Shown here one piece after another: positions 10,062-19,467 of a stretch of DNA of 64,000 nt. The stretch is from Helicobacter colisuis (GTDB lineage Bacteria; Campylobacterota; Campylobacteria; Campylobacterales; Helicobacteraceae). Within the stretch, counting starts at the first letter, position 1. The number at the start of each line of letters is the position of its first letter. The stretch spans positions 1 to 64,000 of the forward strand of contig NZ_JAMOKX010000004.1 in NCBI RefSeq assembly GCF_023646285.1. The letters run 5' to 3'. The notes beneath the pieces were generated by a model. The model did no database searches. It was given only the letters and a program-made list of their open reading frames with translations, and was not told the origin of the DNA. The position numbers and the translations under genes were made by a program.

Positions 10062-10832
10062 GTGGCAAAAGAAAAATGTCCTCCCTGTGAATGCCCCAAA
10101 GGCGTTCCTTTATGGCTTGGAACTTATGGCGATATGGTTACACTCATTTTGACTTTCTTTATTTTGCTGCTTTCTATGGCTACTTTTACCACTGAAAAAA
10201 TTGATGAAGCAATCGGTTCTTTAGAGGGGACTTTTGCTGTACTTGAAAATGGGATAAAAACACAAATTAACCCTCCTGCTCCAATTCTTGCAACTCCTAT
10301 TAAACCTCAAGAAGTAATGGAAGATGCGGTTAATATCTTTGCAAGTCTCATTACTGAATACAACGAAATTAATAAACTTGCTAATGGTCCTGCTGTTGAA
10401 TTTGAAGAGGCTGAAGAGGGTATGATTATTCGCATTCCAGAAGTCTTACTCTTTGAGAGTGGTAGTGCTGTTTTAACTAATTCTAGCGGACTTGCTTTTT
10501 TAAAAAGACTAACTCTAGAGTTTGATAAACTCCCAGAAACAGCATTAATCAAAGCTATTGGACATACAGATAATGTCCCTATGCGAGAAAATCCCATCTT
10601 TGCAAACAATCTAGAACTCTCTATTGCTAGAGGTGTCAATGTTGCCCAACTTATTATCTCTGAGGGTATCTCAAAAGAGAGAGTTTTAGGTGGTGGTGAG
10701 GGAGAATTTTCTCCAATTGCTAGCAACAAAATTCCTGAACTTAGGGCGAAAAACCGACGCGTGGATTTGTATATCTATAGCATAGGAGAGGATCTCCCTA
10801 GTCTTGCACAAAATCTAGCCAAATCAAATTAA
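10062..10832 (+). CDS. PomB/MotB-like flagellar stator protein with OmpA domain
   Basis: 256 residues. A cysteine-rich N-terminus (KCPPCECPKG) leads into one membrane helix, LWLGTYGDMVTLILTFFILL, carrying the ion-binding aspartate (about residue 24). A C-terminal OmpA/MotB peptidoglycan-binding domain includes IGHTDNVPMRENP and NRRVDLYIYS. The N-terminus resembles the sodium-type PomB more than the usual Campylobacterota MotB. No MotA/PomA gene is adjacent. It starts at GTG 10062 after AAGGA and may share a transcript with the carbonic anhydrase gene 9 nt downstream. Confidence 0.8.
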   Translation: MAKEKCPPCECPKGVPLWLGTYGDMVTLILTFFILLLSMATFTTEKIDEAIGSLEGTFAVLENGIKTQINPPAPILATPIKPQEVMEDAVNIFASLITEYNEINKLANGPAVEFEEAEEGMIIRIPEVLLFESGSAVLTNSSGLAFLKRLTLEFDKLPETALIKAIGHTDNVPMRENPIFANNLELSIARGVNVAQLIISEGISKERVLGGGEGEFSPIASNKIPELRAKNRRVDLYIYSIGEDLPSLAQNLAKSN

Positions 10833-10841
10833 AGGATTTAA

Positions 10842-11477
10842 GTGGCACAAAGCTCTATTGAAACACTTTTTGAAGGTGCAATTAAATTTAAAGAAGAAAA
10901 TTTTATTGCCTATAAAGAGCTTTTTGAAAATCTCAAAGAAGGTCAAAATCCTCACACACTTTTTGTGGGTTGTGCTGATTCAAGAGTTGTTCCAAACCTT
11001 ATTACAAACACTCTCCCAGGCGAACTCTTTGTTGTTAGGAATATCGCAAATATTGTCCCTCCTTATAGGGAAGCTGAAGAATATCTTGCCACAACTTCGG
11101 CTATAGAATATGCCCTTGAAGAACTCAAAGTTGAAAATATTATTATTTGTGGGCATTCTCATTGTGGAGGTTGTGCGGCACTTTATGAAGAAGATCATTT
11201 CACTAAAATGCCCAATGTCCAAAATTGGCTCAAACTAATTGAACCTGTTAAAAAACAAGTTCTTGCTTTAAATCCACAAAATAAAGCTATGCGTGCTTAT
11301 TTAACCGAACAAATCAATATCGAAAGACAAATCATGAATCTTTTTACTTATCCCAATGTCAAGGAAAAGTATCTTGCAAGGACATTGCATATTTATGGTT
11401 GGCATTATATTATTGAAAGTGGCGAAGTGTATAGCTATGATTTTAAAAAACACGAATTTAATTTACTAAAAGGATAA
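10842..11477 (+). CDS. can: Beta-class carbonic anhydrase
   Basis: Interconverts CO2 and bicarbonate in the cytoplasm, important in capnophilic Campylobacterota. 211 residues with the complete zinc site: cysteine and aspartate of CADSRVVP (about 43-50) and histidine/cysteine of CGHSHCGG (about 102-109). GTG start at 10842 with AAAGGA upstream. It opens the carbonic anhydrase-kdsA-ribH-nusB-pyrF array, which in H. pylori has the same gene content. Confidence 0.95.
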   Translation: MAQSSIETLFEGAIKFKEENFIAYKELFENLKEGQNPHTLFVGCADSRVVPNLITNTLPGELFVVRNIANIVPPYREAEEYLATTSAIEYALEELKVENIIICGHSHCGGCAALYEEDHFTKMPNVQNWLKLIEPVKKQVLALNPQNKAMRAYLTEQINIERQIMNLFTYPNVKEKYLARTLHIYGWHYIIESGEVYSYDFKKHEFNLLKG

Positions 11478-11479
11478 AA

Positions 11480-12286
11480 ATGATTTTTATTGCTGGACCT
11501 TGCGTTATTGAAAATGATGAAATCTTAGAAGAAATTGCAGAATCGCTTAAACCACTTGCAAAAAATCCTGATATTGATTTTTATTTCAAGGCAAGTTTTG
11601 ATAAAGCAAACCGCACGAGCCTTGATTCTTATCGAGGACCAGGTTTAGAAAAAGGACTAGAATCTCTAGCCAAAATCAAGCAAAAATTTGGCTACAAACT
11701 GCTTACTGATATTCACGAAACCCATCAAGTCAAACTTGCAGCTAAAGTCGTAGATATTCTACAGATTCCAGCCTTTTTATGCCGCCAAACAGACTTGATT
11801 GTAGAGGTCGCAAAAAGCAAGGCTATTGTGAATATCAAAAAGGGACAATTTATGAATCCTGCTGATATGCGCTATTCTGTGCTAAAAGCCATTAAAACGC
11901 GCGGGGGAGAAGAAGCAACCTATCAAGAATCGCAAAAATATCAGATTCTCCTTACTGAGCGTGGTAGTAGCTTTGGCTATGGGAATTTGGTAGTGGATAT
12001 GCGCTCTTTAGTTATTATGAAAGAGTTTGCTCCAGTGATTTTTGATGCTACTCACGCAGTGCAAATGCCTGGTGCTGCTGGCGGAAAAAGCGGAGGCGAT
12101 TCTCGCTTTGCTCCCATTCTTGCTAGAGCAGCAAGTGCTGTTGGGATTGATGGCTTATTTGCTGAAGTGCATACTAATCCAAAAATTGCCCTGAGTGATG
12201 GACCAAATATGCTAACTCCACAAGAGTTACTCAAATTATCTAACCAATTACTTGAAATTGATCATCTTATTAAAAAGGATTTATAA
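11480..12286 (+). CDS. kdsA: 3-deoxy-D-manno-octulosonate 8-phosphate synthase
   Basis: Condenses phosphoenolpyruvate with arabinose 5-phosphate to make Kdo-8-P for lipopolysaccharide inner core. 268 residues; [33 protein letters not shown]-type barrel strands and [19 protein letters not shown] mark the family. It overlaps ribH by one base (TAATG). Confidence 0.97.
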   Translation: MIFIAGPCVIENDEILEEIAESLKPLAKNPDIDFYFKASFDKANRTSLDSYRGPGLEKGLESLAKIKQKFGYKLLTDIHETHQVKLAAKVVDILQIPAFLCRQTDLIVEVAKSKAIVNIKKGQFMNPADMRYSVLKAIKTRGGEEATYQESQKYQILLTERGSSFGYGNLVVDMRSLVIMKEFAPVIFDATHAVQMPGAAGGKSGGDSRFAPILARAASAVGIDGLFAEVHTNPKIALSDGPNMLTPQELLKLSNQLLEIDHLIKKDL

Positions 12287-12756
12287 TGCAAATTATTGAA
12301 GGCGATTTATCATTACTTGGCGATGAAAAGATTGCAATTATCTCAAGTCGTTTCAATCATCTTATCACAGATAGATTAATAGAGGGTGCAAAAGATTGTT
12401 TTTTAAGACACGGCGGAATTGATGAAAACCTTACAAACATTTTAGTGCCGGGTGCTTTTGAGATTCCTTTTGTGCTAGAAAAAGTTCTTGCTCAAGGCAA
12501 TTATGATGGTGTTTGCTGTTTGGGTGCGATTATAAGAGGATCCACACCACATTTTGATTATGTGAGTGCTGAAGCCACTAAAGGTATTGCCAATGTTACC
12601 ATTCGCTATGGAGCTGCTGTAACCTTTGGGGTTTTAACTACAGATACCATTGAACAAGCTATTGAGCGCGCAGGGACAAAGGCAGGAAATAAGGGCTTTG
12701 AGGCAATGAGTAGCCTCATTGAATTAATCAATCTTTATCGTAAAATTGGAGCATAA
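12286..12756 (+). CDS. ribH: 6,7-dimethyl-8-ribityllumazine synthase
   Basis: Penultimate step of riboflavin synthesis; forms icosahedral or pentameric assemblies. 156 residues with [26 protein letters not shown], and [17 protein letters not shown] with its catalytic histidine, then [17 protein letters not shown]. Full length for the family. Coupled to kdsA by a one-base overlap and directly followed by nusB (no gap). Confidence 0.97.
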   Translation: MQIIEGDLSLLGDEKIAIISSRFNHLITDRLIEGAKDCFLRHGGIDENLTNILVPGAFEIPFVLEKVLAQGNYDGVCCLGAIIRGSTPHFDYVSAEATKGIANVTIRYGAAVTFGVLTTDTIEQAIERAGTKAGNKGFEAMSSLIELINLYRKIGA

Positions 12757-13308
12757 ATGGCAACAAGAAGCCATGTAAGGGAAGTTGTTGTGCAGCTTTT
12801 GTATGCTTATAGTAGTGGAAATGATGCAATTTTTAAATTTGCTGATGAAATCTTTGAAGAACACAAAATAAAAAACAAGCAAAAAGATTTTGCAAATCTA
12901 CTTTTTAATGGCGTTATTGAAAATCTTGAATCACTTGATTTACGCATCGCTCATCAACTTGAAAGTTGGGATTTTTCAAAAATTGGAGATATGGAAAAAG
13001 CTATTTTAAGGCTTGGAGTTTATGAAATTGCTTTTAACAATCTTGATAAAGCCATTGCCATTAATGAAGCCCTAGAATTAGCAAAAACCTTTGGAAATGA
13101 GGCTTCGGCAAAATTTATTAATGGGGTTTTGGACAACATTGCAAAGAATCTGCAAATCCCCATTCATACCATTCAAGAATCAATGCAAAAGGCTAAACAA
13201 GCTACAAGTGATTTAGCTAAGCCTGAAAAATCAGAATCTAAAACCCCAAAAGCAAAAAATCAGAACTCCACAAAAAAGGAAAAGTATGAAACTTTGTATC
13301 GCCCTTGA
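12757..13308 (+). CDS. nusB: Transcription antitermination factor NusB with basic C-terminal tail
   Basis: RNA-binding factor of rRNA antitermination complexes. 183 residues, against about 135-140 in most relatives. The canonical all-helical fold (RSHVREVVVQLLYA at the start, AIAINEALELAKTFG and AKFINGVLDNIA at its end) finishes near residue 130. It is followed by a lysine/serine-rich, low-complexity tail of about 45 residues that runs over the pyrF ribosome site and overlaps pyrF by 23 nt. The tail may be a lineage-specific extension. Confidence 0.93.
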   Translation: MATRSHVREVVVQLLYAYSSGNDAIFKFADEIFEEHKIKNKQKDFANLLFNGVIENLESLDLRIAHQLESWDFSKIGDMEKAILRLGVYEIAFNNLDKAIAINEALELAKTFGNEASAKFINGVLDNIAKNLQIPIHTIQESMQKAKQATSDLAKPEKSESKTPKAKNQNSTKKEKYETLYRP

Positions 13309-13969
13309 TATGCCAAACAAAAAAGACAATCTTGAACTCTTAAGCAATCTAAAAACTTCTCAAGAAGTCTGGGTTAAAGTAGGGCTTAGAAGTTTTATTC
13401 GTGATGGAAAAGAGTTTTTAGAGCAAATCAAATCCATTAATCATTTTAAGATTTTTTTGGATTTAAAACTCTATGACATTCCCAACACAATGGGCGATAG
13501 CATTGATGAAATTGTAAAACTTGGAGTGGATATGGTAACTATTCACGCAAGTAGCGGAAGAGAAGCAATGTGTGAGATAACAAAACGGCTACAAAAAGTC
13601 CAAAATCCACCTTTAATTATGGCAGTTACAGCACTTACAAGCTTTCAACAAGAAAGTTTTTTTGAAGTTTATCATAGCAATTTAGATACTCAAGTTTTAA
13701 AATTTGCCAAAATGGCTTATGAATCAGGGATTAATGGAGTGGTTTGTTCTTGCTTGGAATCAAAAGCCATCAAAGAAAAAATCGATTCTCATTTTCTTAC
13801 ACTCACTCCAGCAATCCGACCTTTTGGCGAAGAAAGCGGAGATCAAAAACGCACCGCAACCTTGCAAGATGCAAAAGCTGCAATGAGTGATTTTATAGTG
13901 GTTGGAAGACCTATTTACAAAGCTCCAAACCCACAAGAAGTGATTAATAAGATTCTCCAATCTCTTTAA
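13286..13969 (+). CDS. pyrF: Orotidine 5'-phosphate decarboxylase
   Basis: Last step of UMP synthesis. 227 residues, with the catalytic Lys-Asp array in FLDLKLYDIPNTMG (about residues 57-70) and phosphate-binding TPAIRPFGEESGDQKR and IVVGRPIYKAPNP. The ATG at 13286 is preceded by AAAGGAAA inside nusB. Convergent with moeA, overlapping it by 4 nt. Confidence 0.96.
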   Translation: MKLCIALDMPNKKDNLELLSNLKTSQEVWVKVGLRSFIRDGKEFLEQIKSINHFKIFLDLKLYDIPNTMGDSIDEIVKLGVDMVTIHASSGREAMCEITKRLQKVQNPPLIMAVTALTSFQQESFFEVYHSNLDTQVLKFAKMAYESGINGVVCSCLESKAIKEKIDSHFLTLTPAIRPFGEESGDQKRTATLQDAKAAMSDFIVVGRPIYKAPNPQEVINKILQSL

Positions 13970-15192
13970 TTAATGTAATCACACTCTACCTTACCCCAAA
14001 TCATTGAATAAGGTAATACCTTTATCCACTCTCCTGCTTCTATTTGTATGCATTCTTCACTTAATAGTGCGATAGCATTGCTTTGGCAAAGTGGCAAAAT
14101 CTGCCCTGAAGTGTATTTTCCTTTTTGAGTTAGCAAAAATCCATCTACACTAAGGCTTCCAAGCATAGCATCCATTCGCTTTTTTAATTTAAAGGATTCA
14201 ATATTTTTTACCCTTAAAGCTTGAGGAAAATGAGCGTTAGCCCCAGCAAGATTTCTTAAAAATGGTAAAATCAAAAAACGCAACAATACCGCTCCTGCCA
14301 AAGGATTCCCTGGTAATGCGATAATAAATTTTCTCTCTAGCCTTGCCACCATAATAGGCTTACCTGGTTTAATCTGCACGCCAGAAATCAGAATCTCAGC
14401 ACCTGTTTGCACAAGCACTTCTTGCATAAAATCTGCTTCCCCTTTGCTTGCACCACCTGTGGTAAAAATAATATCAAAAGGCATATTTAAAACTTGCAAT
14501 AATTCTTCTTTATTATCCTTTGAGATTCCTCCATAACTTGCCTTAAAACCAAAACTTTTTAAAATCCCCAGAATCATTGTAGTATTAGAATTATAAATTT
14601 GATAGTCCTCTGCTAACTCCCAAGGCTCTTTAAGTTCATTGCCCCCAGAAAAAACTCCGATTCTAAGCTCTCTAAATGCACTTACATAGCTAACACCCTG
14701 TGAGGCAAGCAGTGCTAAAGCATTCTCATCAATCTCATCGCCAATCTCTAAGATTTTTTTATTTAATTGGATTTCTTCACCAGCTTGGCGAATATTATCC
14801 CCTACCTTAAGTTCTTGTGGTATAGTAATACTCTCTTGATTATTAAACCCACCCTCAATAACTTCAAAAGGCACAACTATATCAGCATTTTTAGGAAGTT
14901 TAGCACCTGTCATAATCTTTGCACACTCCCCACTTTTAAGTTCAACCTCTTTGCAATCCCCCGCAAAAATACTAGCCTTAATTTTTGCTGTCTTTCCCAT
15001 ATCTTCTGACCTTATGGCATATCCATCCATTGCAGCATTATCAAAACTTGGGAGCGCCTTTTGAGACACAATTTCTTGGGCTAAGAATCTCCCTTGTGAT
15101 TCTAATAAAGCCAAAAATTCTTTATTTTTTGCAAAGCCACTACCTGCCTTTTGCAAAATCTTGATTGCTTCTTGTAATGAAACTGCTTGCAT
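13966..15192 (-). CDS. moeA: Molybdopterin molybdenumtransferase
   Basis: Inserts molybdate into adenylated molybdopterin during molybdenum-cofactor synthesis. 408 residues: LPSFDNAAMDGYAIR near residue 45, the MoCF-domain signature FTTGGASKGEADFM near residue 245, and LPGNPLAGAVLLRF near residue 295. It is the last gene of the leftward selA-selB-NifS-like-moeA array, 2 nt after its neighbour. The grouping suggests supply of molybdenum cofactor and selenocysteine to the same enzyme, probably formate dehydrogenase, which is not in the window. Confidence 0.93.
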   Translation of the reverse strand: MQAVSLQEAIKILQKAGSGFAKNKEFLALLESQGRFLAQEIVSQKALPSFDNAAMDGYAIRSEDMGKTAKIKASIFAGDCKEVELKSGECAKIMTGAKLPKNADIVVPFEVIEGGFNNQESITIPQELKVGDNIRQAGEEIQLNKKILEIGDEIDENALALLASQGVSYVSAFRELRIGVFSGGNELKEPWELAEDYQIYNSNTTMILGILKSFGFKASYGGISKDNKEELLQVLNMPFDIIFTTGGASKGEADFMQEVLVQTGAEILISGVQIKPGKPIMVARLERKFIIALPGNPLAGAVLLRFLILPFLRNLAGANAHFPQALRVKNIESFKLKKRMDAMLGSLSVDGFLLTQKGKYTSGQILPLCQSNAIALLSEECIQIEAGEWIKVLPYSMIWGKVECDYIN

Positions 15193-15194
15193 TT

Positions 15195-16190
15195 TTATCC
15201 TTGTAATGATTTAATTTGTCGGTATTTTTGAATGATTTTTTGTGCTAGCCTATTAATATCCACTTTCTCTTTAAAACTCAAACTCAAAAGTTCTCTTGAT
15301 TGATTCTCACTATACCCCATTAATTGCAGCACAAAAGAGGGCTTAGCAAATCCAAAAAGACACTCTTGCCCATTAATCAAAGAAATATCATCAAAAATCA
15401 AACTTTGAATCAGATTCCTTGCTTTAATCCCCTTTAATCCTAAAGGCAAGGTATTAGAAGATGTCTCAAAAAAACAATAACAATCCTCTTGCAATTCTTT
15501 TTTTAGAATCTCAAAGAATAATTGAGCTTGATTTTCTTTGGGAACTTTTTGAAGTCTAATTGCCTCCAAAAATACTCCATAGAGATTTTCAATCTCTAAA
15601 TATAACCCCAAATCCAAAATATCTTTACCCGCCATAATTCCAAAAGGACGCATTAAGCCCAAATTTTCTCCATTAGCAATTAAAAAATTTGCATTTTTCG
15701 GCAAAGGCAACCCTAAGGCTAAAGCATAGCTAATATCCCAAAGGGTAAAAACATCTTTTAAAATCTCATCTAAATGAAGATTCAAAGTAAGAATATCTTC
15801 ATTTAAATAAGGAATCAAAAAGCAATCCGCCCCTTTTTCTAAGGCGTTTTCAATATCAATTTGACCACTTTTTTTATCTGGGATTATGGGAATTATTGAT
15901 TCTTTATTGGGCAGAGCAAGGTAGGCACTATAAAGCATTTGATGAGAAGAAAGCACAAGAGCGACTTTGTATTTTTGGCTAAGCTTGGAGAGCAAAAAAT
16001 AAAAACTCTCCAAATTAAAACTAAAAGGGCGCGTAATCTCACAGCCCAAAAAATGGCTTAATTCTTTATTTTCTTGACTTATTTTTTGCCCCGCACTAGG
16101 AGTAATAGCCAAATAATTAGGGCGATCTTGCGCTATTAATTTTTGCATTAAAGAAGCATAAATGGGTGGATTTTGCAAATAATCTAGCAT
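15195..16190 (-). CDS. NifS/aminotransferase class V-like protein lacking the PLP lysine
   Basis: 331 residues. Its order of segments recalls cysteine desulfurases: SAGQKISQEN near residue 33, VALVLSSHQMLYSAYLAL near 75-92, IIPIIPDKKSGQIDIENAL near 100-118 (the strand before the small-domain crossover), FTLWDISYALALGLPLP near 148, and NGENLGLMRPFGIMAGK near 172-188. In NifS the last of these is S-x-H-K-x-x-G-P-x-G. Here Glu occupies the lysine position, so catalysis by PLP looks lost. Overlaps selB by 7 nt. Role in selenium delivery is inferred from the operon only. Confidence 0.5.
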   Translation of the reverse strand: MLDYLQNPPIYASLMQKLIAQDRPNYLAITPSAGQKISQENKELSHFLGCEITRPFSFNLESFYFLLSKLSQKYKVALVLSSHQMLYSAYLALPNKESIIPIIPDKKSGQIDIENALEKGADCFLIPYLNEDILTLNLHLDEILKDVFTLWDISYALALGLPLPKNANFLIANGENLGLMRPFGIMAGKDILDLGLYLEIENLYGVFLEAIRLQKVPKENQAQLFFEILKKELQEDCYCFFETSSNTLPLGLKGIKARNLIQSLIFDDISLINGQECLFGFAKPSFVLQLMGYSENQSRELLSLSFKEKVDINRLAQKIIQKYRQIKSLQG

Positions 16191-18001
16191 GACTTTAGCG
16201 TCCTTTTCCCATTGGTATTTAAAATATCTCCAAAACTATCTAAATAGTCCAAATAAGCAATCAAATATTTTCGACTAAGATTAAAATGTGCCTTAAAATT
16301 ATTTAAATCCAAATAACCCTCATTTTTAATAATTTCTCTCATTGCCTCCAAAAGCTGCGTTAGAGCTTGTGTGCAAATAAAAAGTTTATGGTTAAGTCGC
16401 ACAATCTTTTTTTCCCTAGTTAGCTTTTTAAACACCTCATCACCACTTTTTCTATCAATATCTAAACTATCATAAAGATTATAAGGTGCCATTGGTTCAA
16501 AGCCTTGGCTTTGCAGTAGCGTATAAATAGTGCAGTATAAATAATCCTCTATTTTTCCAATTTTAGCCTGTGGAGAAACATAAAATGAATCATTTTTTTG
16601 CAAAACACCCTCTTTTAAAAGCTTATCTAATAAGCTTTGGGCAAAGTCATTAGCAACCCACGATTGCTTTTGACAAAGCAAAGCAGAGCTCAAAAGCGCA
16701 TTGGGATTCTTCTGTAAAATCACTAAAATAATTTCTTTTAATAATTCTTCTGCTTTTTTGGGATACACAACTAGATTTTTTTCACTCACAAAGCATTGTA
16801 AAATCTCTTTTGCAATACTTAATGCTTCAAGTTGTGAGATTCCAAATCTTTGTGAAGCACTTATAAGTCCAAAACCTTTTTTATGTGCTTGGAGTAAAAT
16901 CTCAAAGGCTCCTTTTAAATTCCCTTTATCTAGCATTTTTAAAAATTCAAGCTTTTGGGATTTTTTCATCGGATCAACAATAGGGCTCAAAACTCTCCCA
17001 CCACCTAGCGTTTGTTTATCATCGCGCAAAATAAATCGCTCATTAAAAATACTATAAATTGGGTTTTTAAGCTTCAAAGTTGCATAATTTTTATCCAAAA
17101 ACAAAACCCGACATGGCATTTTTAATGCCCCAATAAAAAAATTAACTTCAGCATTATGAGGGATTTCTACAAACATTTCTAAGGCAACCTCAACCCTATC
17201 AAATCCCCTCAAATAACCCTTTTTACTTAGCAAATCTCCACGCTTTAGCTCATGATGTGAGACACCACTAAGATTTAAAGCTACCCTCTGCCCACTTTTA
17301 GCTTCATTAACAAACTCGCCGTGGCATTGAATATTTTTTATACCCACAAGTCTATCAAGATTGCAACACCACGCCTTTTGATCACAAGTGAGATTACCAT
17401 CCAAAAGTGTCCCACTCACCACACAACCACTACCCTTAATCACAAAGATTCTATCAATATAGTAACGGAAAAATCCCAAATCCCTATGAATCTTTTTAGG
17501 TAATCCAAAGAGCACTCCTTTAAGATTTTCCACACTTACTTCATCATAGAGAGAAACTTCAAAGATTTGATATTTTAAGGTATTAAATTGACTAAAAAGA
17601 TTCTGAATTTGCTCTTTAAGCGCTACAATTTCAGCCTTATCTACTAAATCTACTTTGCTTATTACCACCACAAAATCACTAATTCCAAGCAAACTTGCAA
17701 TTCTTAAATGCTCCAAAGTCTGTGGCATAATGCCATCATTAGCCGCAATGACCAACATTCCATAATCCAATCCAAATGCCCCAGCAATCATATTTTTTAC
17801 TAATTTTTCATGCCCTGGAACATCAATAAAAGCAATATTTCTCTCCCCATTACTTAGATTTGAAAAGCTCAAATCTAGCGTGATTCCACGCTCTTTTTCA
17901 TCTTTTCTTTCATCACCCCAAAATCCATTTAATGCACGCACCAAACTCGTTTTTCCGTGATCAATATGTCCCATTACCCCAAGAATCAAATTATCTTGCA
18001 T
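16184..18001 (-). CDS. selB: Selenocysteine-specific elongation factor
   Basis: Brings Sec-tRNA to UGA codons followed by a SECIS hairpin. 605 residues from ATG 18001, which has AAGGAAA just upstream; an in-frame start 45 nt earlier would add a non-homologous leader. GTPase motifs: GVMGHIDHGKTS (G1, residue 8 on), DVPGHE (G3) and SKVDLVD (G4). EF-Tu-like domains II/III follow, and the last 200 residues form winged-helix SECIS-binding repeats. Overlaps the end of selA by 11 nt. Confidence 0.96.
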   Translation of the reverse strand: MQDNLILGVMGHIDHGKTSLVRALNGFWGDERKDEKERGITLDLSFSNLSNGERNIAFIDVPGHEKLVKNMIAGAFGLDYGMLVIAANDGIMPQTLEHLRIASLLGISDFVVVISKVDLVDKAEIVALKEQIQNLFSQFNTLKYQIFEVSLYDEVSVENLKGVLFGLPKKIHRDLGFFRYYIDRIFVIKGSGCVVSGTLLDGNLTCDQKAWCCNLDRLVGIKNIQCHGEFVNEAKSGQRVALNLSGVSHHELKRGDLLSKKGYLRGFDRVEVALEMFVEIPHNAEVNFFIGALKMPCRVLFLDKNYATLKLKNPIYSIFNERFILRDDKQTLGGGRVLSPIVDPMKKSQKLEFLKMLDKGNLKGAFEILLQAHKKGFGLISASQRFGISQLEALSIAKEILQCFVSEKNLVVYPKKAEELLKEIILVILQKNPNALLSSALLCQKQSWVANDFAQSLLDKLLKEGVLQKNDSFYVSPQAKIGKIEDYLYCTIYTLLQSQGFEPMAPYNLYDSLDIDRKSGDEVFKKLTREKKIVRLNHKLFICTQALTQLLEAMREIIKNEGYLDLNNFKAHFNLSRKYLIAYLDYLDSFGDILNTNGKRTLKSC

Positions 18002-19361
18002 AACTTTCCTTAATATCCAAAAGTGCTTTTTGAATAATCTTTTCATCTCCCTCCAAAAGCGCCATCACATCTAAAATCACCTTTCCATTTTCGACTCTAG
18101 CAATGATGCCCCTCTCTCTTAAAAGCTGCTCTAACTTTTCCTCATCGCTAAAGCTAAGAGCGATTCCAAAAGACTCTAGGGCTTTATTTGGCATTGCACC
18201 CCCTCCGCTGTAGCCCTTTGTTTCTAAGATGATAGGTTTGAAGCTTTCTTGAATTAGCTCCAATAGCTTTTCTGCTTTCTTTTTTAAAACTTCTTTAGTT
18301 TGCAAAAGCATTTTATAAGTTGGAATCTTTTCATATTTCCCCTGCAAATACGCCATCAAAGTCGCCTCCAAAGCAGCAAGGGTAAATTTATCTACACGCA
18401 ACATTCTTAAAAGTTGATTTTGCTTTAATTGATCAATATAGCATTTCTTGCCAAAAATAATTCCTGCTTGTGCGCCACCAAGCAACTTATCTCCACTAAA
18501 ACTCACCAAAGAAGGATTTAAACTTGCAATTTCTTCCAAAGGCATTTCGTATTTTTTTAAAATATCTAGCCCTTTTAAGCCAAAATATCCACTTCCTAGA
18601 TCATAATAATCTAACAATCCTTTCTCTTGCGCTAAAGCAATAAGCTCTTGATAGTCAACTTCCTTGCTAAAACCTGCAATTTCATAATTGGATTTATGCG
18701 CTTTAAAAAGCATAGCAGTATTAGAATTAATAGCCTCTTGATAATCTTTAAGATAGGTTTTGTTAGTAGTTCCCACTTCTTTTAGTATTGCTCCAGAATC
18801 CTCCATAACCCTAGGAATCCTAAAACTTCCACCAATCTCTATTAGCTCACCCCTTGAAACAACCACTTCTTTATTTTTAGCAAAAGTATTAAAAATCAAA
18901 AAAACTGCAGCTGCGTTGTTATTCACCACCAAAACATCTTCCACTCCCAAAAGCATAGCAAAAAGATTTTTTAGATGAATGTAACGCTCACTACGATCAC
19001 CTTCTTTTAGATCATATTCTAAATTATTATAAGCACACAAAAGCGGCTTAACTTCCTCTAAAATCTCATTTGAAAACACACTCCGCCCAAGATTAGTATG
19101 CACAATAATTCCAGTTGCATTCACCAAAGTTCTAAGAGACTTATTAGTGCGCTTGTGATAAATTTCTTTAATACGCTCCACACACTTCTCAAACTCCATT
19201 ATTGCTCCACCATTCAAAAGATCATTGCGATAAATCGCCAAAAACTCTACAACAATCTTCTTTAGCAACACGCCATTACACTCTTCTAAAGCCTTTGCCT
19301 TTAATAATTTATCTGTCTTTGGAATATGCCTTAAAATATTTTCCATTTCTGCCCAATTCAT
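17991..19361 (-). CDS. selA: L-seryl-tRNA(Sec) selenium transferase
   Basis: PLP enzyme that converts Ser-tRNA(Sec) to Sec-tRNA(Sec). 456 residues with VNATGIIVHTNLGRSVFS near residue 82, GEL-IEIGGSFRIPRVME near 168, and the PLP lysine in SFSGDKLLGGAQAG near 293. ATG at 19361 or at 19346 could be the start; neither has a strong ribosome site. First gene of a four-gene leftward operon. tRNA-Sec and selD were not found in the window. Confidence 0.95.
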   Translation of the reverse strand: MNWAEMENILRHIPKTDKLLKAKALEECNGVLLKKIVVEFLAIYRNDLLNGGAIMEFEKCVERIKEIYHKRTNKSLRTLVNATGIIVHTNLGRSVFSNEILEEVKPLLCAYNNLEYDLKEGDRSERYIHLKNLFAMLLGVEDVLVVNNNAAAVFLIFNTFAKNKEVVVSRGELIEIGGSFRIPRVMEDSGAILKEVGTTNKTYLKDYQEAINSNTAMLFKAHKSNYEIAGFSKEVDYQELIALAQEKGLLDYYDLGSGYFGLKGLDILKKYEMPLEEIASLNPSLVSFSGDKLLGGAQAGIIFGKKCYIDQLKQNQLLRMLRVDKFTLAALEATLMAYLQGKYEKIPTYKMLLQTKEVLKKKAEKLLELIQESFKPIILETKGYSGGGAMPNKALESFGIALSFSDEEKLEQLLRERGIIARVENGKVILDVMALLEGDEKIIQKALLDIKESYAR

Positions 19362-19467
19362 TTAAATGGCGATACAATAACGCACTCTTGCTTTATTCTA
19401 TGTAAAATCAAACTAAAAAAAATAAAAAGTTCAATAAAGACTAATCATATTTATTAATTTTTTCATT

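Noticed and set aside
10307-10729. 140-codon open frame opposite the motB-like gene
   Set aside because: It is antisense to a clear OmpA-domain coding region and has no recognisable domain or ribosome site.
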